DNA of 56,622 bases from a virus: positions 1 through 56,622 of IMG/VR virus record IMGVR_UViG_3300043399_000099; one strand, given 5' to 3'. Position 1 is the stretch's first letter; each line of letters opens with the position of its first letter. Shown here one piece after another: positions 54,380 through 56,622 of the stretch. The position numbers were made by a program, and so were the translations under genes. A model generated the notes under the pieces. The model did not search any database. It was not told where the DNA came from and saw only the letters and a program-made list of their open reading frames with translations.

Positions 54380-55945
54380 TTAGTAACCAAAGGTCAAATC
54401 AGCAATCTGAGAATCATAGTTGCTGTAGCTTGTATCCATATCAAACATGCCAGTACTTGGGCGAGTCATTACACCGTACCGCAGAGCATCGTAGAGGTGG
54501 TCTTCAGAGTTTGTATCCACATCTTCAGGGTTAGACTTGCTGAGGGGTATAGAGGGTAGCTGAGAGATCAGGTTTCGGCATGTATTAAAGATAACCATAC
54601 GGGGTTCTTCCGTATACTCATCTATCTGTAGTCTTCTATGTATCTCGTTCTTACCTGCGATGCGTGATCCACGGCTTCTATCTGCAGGTCTCCAACGGCA
54701 TCCCTTAAGGATCATACGTTCTGCAATACTTGGGCCAGTGTCACCACGCTTGTGCCAGAGAGAGGAGTCAAGTACACCATAACGAATCTTTTCTCCATAC
54801 TCTGCACGAAGTACTTGGTCAGCCAAATCCTCTGCCAAAACTTTAGATACATAAAGTTCTCTATACACAATCAACTGACCACTAGGAGCAACAGCAAACC
54901 ATACAATACCACTATAAGAGCTATAACCATAATCTGCTGCACGGAATCTTGGCCAATTACTTGGGATATCAAAAGGTTCAATCGTATGTATCTTGCGGTT
55001 AAACTCTGAGAATGCTGCACCTTCTGCTACATCCCAGTTGCCTTCAAGAAGTTGTTTACGTTGATGCTCAGGTAGAGACATCAGGTTAGCTTCGTACATC
55101 CCATCTTCGGCAAGGTATGGGTTATCATAAAGAGTAGCAGGAATAAACCTGCGTTGAAACAATGGCTCACCAGCACGAACATGGTTGTCTGGCCACTTAA
55201 GTATCTCACCTGTTTCTGGATCAATGGCCCAAAAAGCTTTACCCGGTTTTGCAGGGTCGATGAAAGCTTTCTTTACCCAACCATGTCCAGCACCACCGGG
55301 GTTAGTTGTTGCTCTTTGGTATAGTTTTAGTCCACTTGCTTTGGTAGTACGCAAACGAGAACGCATGTAGTTCCAAGCAAAAGGACTAGCCCACTGTGTA
55401 AGCTCGTCGAAACCAATCCAGTTGTACGCTTGGCCCTGATAGCGAGTAACGTCATCATCAGCATCAAGGTAACTCATCCAGAGTGTTGCACCAGATGGGG
55501 CTACCCAAGTCTTATCTCTCTCAAGAAACTTAATTCCGGGGATAGCCTTGGGGTACAACACTTTCGAAACAGACACAAGTTCCCTAAGTTCTTCCGTAGA
55601 CTTACGAACCAGAAGCATCTTAGCGTGTTCGTTGTTGAGAAAGCGTACAGGGTCTGCTAACATAGCATAAGATTTACCACCACCAGCAGCACCACCATAC
55701 AAAACTTCTTGTTCATCAGCAGAAAGAAAGGCTGTTTGAGGGCCATCATTAGGCTTAAAGATTACTTCTCTAGCCTTCTTTTCGTCAATCTGCTGTGGCT
55801 TCGGCTGTGCTGGTACTGTTAGTTTCACCTCTGGTTGCTGCTCCACCGACTCTGGCTTCAAGCTTTTCGGCTTTCGAGATGGCTTCTTTGTACCTTTCGG
55901 CAAAGTATCTGTGTGTTGCAGCTTCTGTCTTACGCTTGTACTCAA
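54380..55945 (-). CDS. terL: terminase large subunit
   Basis: This 521-residue packaging motor has an ATPase domain with Walker A YGGAAGGGKS (83-92) and Walker B WIGFDELT (176-183). The nuclease domain has Asp residues in RAADYGYSS, GVLDSSLW and EDHLYDALRYG. No ATG precedes Walker A. The frame opens with TTG at 55945 behind AAGAGGATTAAAC, which gives a 161-nt overlap with the upstream HTH-like gene. Internal GTG codons at residues 34 and 40 are alternative starts. The first 60 residues are Lys/Pro-rich and look disordered. Confidence 0.9.
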   Translation of the reverse strand: MSTSVRQKLQHTDTLPKGTKKPSRKPKSLKPESVEQQPEVKLTVPAQPKPQQIDEKKAREVIFKPNDGPQTAFLSADEQEVLYGGAAGGGKSYAMLADPVRFLNNEHAKMLLVRKSTEELRELVSVSKVLYPKAIPGIKFLERDKTWVAPSGATLWMSYLDADDDVTRYQGQAYNWIGFDELTQWASPFAWNYMRSRLRTTKASGLKLYQRATTNPGGAGHGWVKKAFIDPAKPGKAFWAIDPETGEILKWPDNHVRAGEPLFQRRFIPATLYDNPYLAEDGMYEANLMSLPEHQRKQLLEGNWDVAEGAAFSEFNRKIHTIEPFDIPSNWPRFRAADYGYSSYSGIVWFAVAPSGQLIVYRELYVSKVLAEDLADQVLRAEYGEKIRYGVLDSSLWHKRGDTGPSIAERMILKGCRWRPADRSRGSRIAGKNEIHRRLQIDEYTEEPRMVIFNTCRNLISQLPSIPLSKSNPEDVDTNSEDHLYDALRYGVMTRPSTGMFDMDTSYSNYDSQIADLTFGY

Positions 55946-56225
55946 GTTTAATCCTCTTATACAGACCTACGTGAGAGATTACTCTTCCACTCTGTTCACT
56001 AAGCCAAGCTGCTACTGCACGATATGAGTAACGCTTAAGGTGTTTCTTTGCTTGTTCAAGAAGTTCCAATTCCTTAACGACAGGAAGCAGAACATCCTTA
56101 TCTTCTGTGTCTTCTACATACCCAAAAGGTACTTGTCTACCTATACGAACAACTGGCTTCCACTCGAAGTGGTCACCATGATCTGTAGGTTTAGGTAGCT
56201 TCCATTCTTTTTTGATTTTTGTCAT
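55785..56225 (-). CDS. conserved terminase-associated helix-turn-helix-like protein
   Basis: This 146-residue protein has WKLPKPTDHGDHFEWKPVVRIGRQVPFGY, then LELLEQAKKHLKRYSYRAVAAWLSEQSGRVISHVGLYKRI, in which the second block reads as a helix-turn-helix of resolvase or terminase-small-subunit type. Similar genes lie between small and large terminase genes in marine phages. It may recognise packaging DNA with the small subunit. Its 3' end overlaps terL by 161 nt in another frame. Confidence 0.75.
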   Translation of the reverse strand: MTKIKKEWKLPKPTDHGDHFEWKPVVRIGRQVPFGYVEDTEDKDVLLPVVKELELLEQAKKHLKRYSYRAVAAWLSEQSGRVISHVGLYKRIKLEYKRKTEAATHRYFAERYKEAISKAEKLEARVGGAATRGETNSTSTAEATAD

Positions 56226-56256
56226 GTGAAATTTATACTATGAATGGCTCTACTTG

Positions 56257-56619
56257 TCAATCACTATTTTTAGCAGGAAGGATAAACAGTGGGGTATCAG
56301 TCTCAACTTTAATTTCTTCTTTAGCCTTGAAGCCACCACGATCTAGGATATCCTTAGCCGCAGTCATCTTCTCCTTGTTACCAAGAGCAGTTGGATCATT
56401 CATAACTTCAAACATACTGAATGCAGCCTTAACTCCAACATGGGCAATGAACTTCTTGGTAAGCTCAGCGATCTCATCCTCAAGGCTAGTCACAATGTCC
56501 TTAGTGGAATAGTTATCACTGTAGCCAGCCAGCTTCTTAGCTTGTACAAAATCACCCCGTGCCTCTTCAAAGAGGACAGAAAGAAATCTCTGTTGGTTAT
56601 CTGTAAGCTCTCTAGCCAT
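56257..56619 (-). CDS. terminase small subunit
   Basis: This is a complete 120-residue copy. The N-terminal region (LTDNQQRFLSVLFEEARGDFVQAKKLAGYSD) has the helix-turn-helix layout of small terminases. Helical segments (DEIAELTKKFIAHVGVKAAFSMFEVM) for oligomerisation follow, then a charged tail. It recognises phage DNA and starts packaging with the large subunit. Its first 78 codons are repeated at the left contig end. Confidence 0.8.
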   Translation of the reverse strand: MARELTDNQQRFLSVLFEEARGDFVQAKKLAGYSDNYSTKDIVTSLEDEIAELTKKFIAHVGVKAAFSMFEVMNDPTALGNKEKMTAAKDILDRGGFKAKEEIKVETDTPLFILPAKNSD

Positions 56620-56622
56620 GTT
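56385..56622. repeat. terminal direct repeat, right copy
   Basis: This is the same 238-bp sequence as 1-238 with one difference (G at 56512 for T at 128). It marks the point where the contig closes on itself. Confidence 0.95.

Overview
The window is a complete or near-complete double-stranded DNA phage genome, assembled as a linear contig whose first 238 bases recur at its end (1-238 and 56385-56622, one mismatch). The non-redundant unit is therefore 56,384 bp. The structural genes are those of a short-tailed phage (podovirus): portal, scaffold, major capsid protein, a tail tubular A-like adaptor, a packaged-DNA-stabilisation or tail-hub protein, very large internal virion proteins and a virion lytic transglycosylase. 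No RNA polymerase gene was seen. A DUF1127 protein and an XkdW-like and fibre cassette of a kind common in alphaproteobacterial phages point to a marine alphaproteobacterial host (Roseobacter or SAR116-like). Size and gene complement (rIIA/rIIB, ThyX, class II RNR with glutaredoxin, A-family polymerase, integrase) resemble HMO-2011-like marine podoviruses. That affiliation is from memory and was not tested by search.

There are two divergent transcription units. The late unit is on the minus strand. It starts near 3985 at a TTGACT-N16-TATAAC promoter candidate and runs leftwards through a lysis cassette (M15 endopeptidase, two small membrane proteins, a unimolecular spanin) and small basic proteins (DUF6321-, DUF5872- and DUF6496-like). 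It reaches the small terminase, crosses the contig junction, and continues from 56622 down to 30615 through terminase, portal, a 1301-residue polyvalent-like protein, scaffold, capsid, tail, fibres and internal virion proteins. The early and middle unit is on the plus strand (5135-30554). The two meet tail to tail at a strong terminator at 30586-30613. The 1.18-kb divergent spacer (3953-5134) holds AT-rich DNA with TAAGGTA and CATCATCATG iterons and is the best origin and control-region candidate.

The early region (5.1-10.9 kb) is a run of small, mostly unknown genes. Five copies of an oriented 17-bp palindrome (TGTCGGA-NNN-TCCGACA) lie there, close upstream of, or over, start codons; this is the most striking unexplained signal in the window. 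It also carries a beta-helix hexapeptide-repeat protein, a possible papain-fold protease and a SleB-like hydrolase. A tRNA-Arg(UCU), rIIA, rIIB and a tyrosine integrase with a candidate attP/control region follow. The middle region encodes ThyX, a primase-helicase, a PcfJ-like protein overlapping the DNA polymerase gene by 83 nt, SSB, a Cas4-like nuclease, a resolvase-like nuclease, a phosphoesterase, a MazG-like hydrolase, class II RNR, glutaredoxin, PhoH and a DUF3310 protein. Together these replicate phage DNA and supply dNTPs.

The fibre genes at about 38.1-40.4 kb are visibly richer in G+C than their surroundings and look like an exchanged host-range cassette. No CRISPR array, insertion sequence, rRNA or recognisable CI-type repressor was seen.
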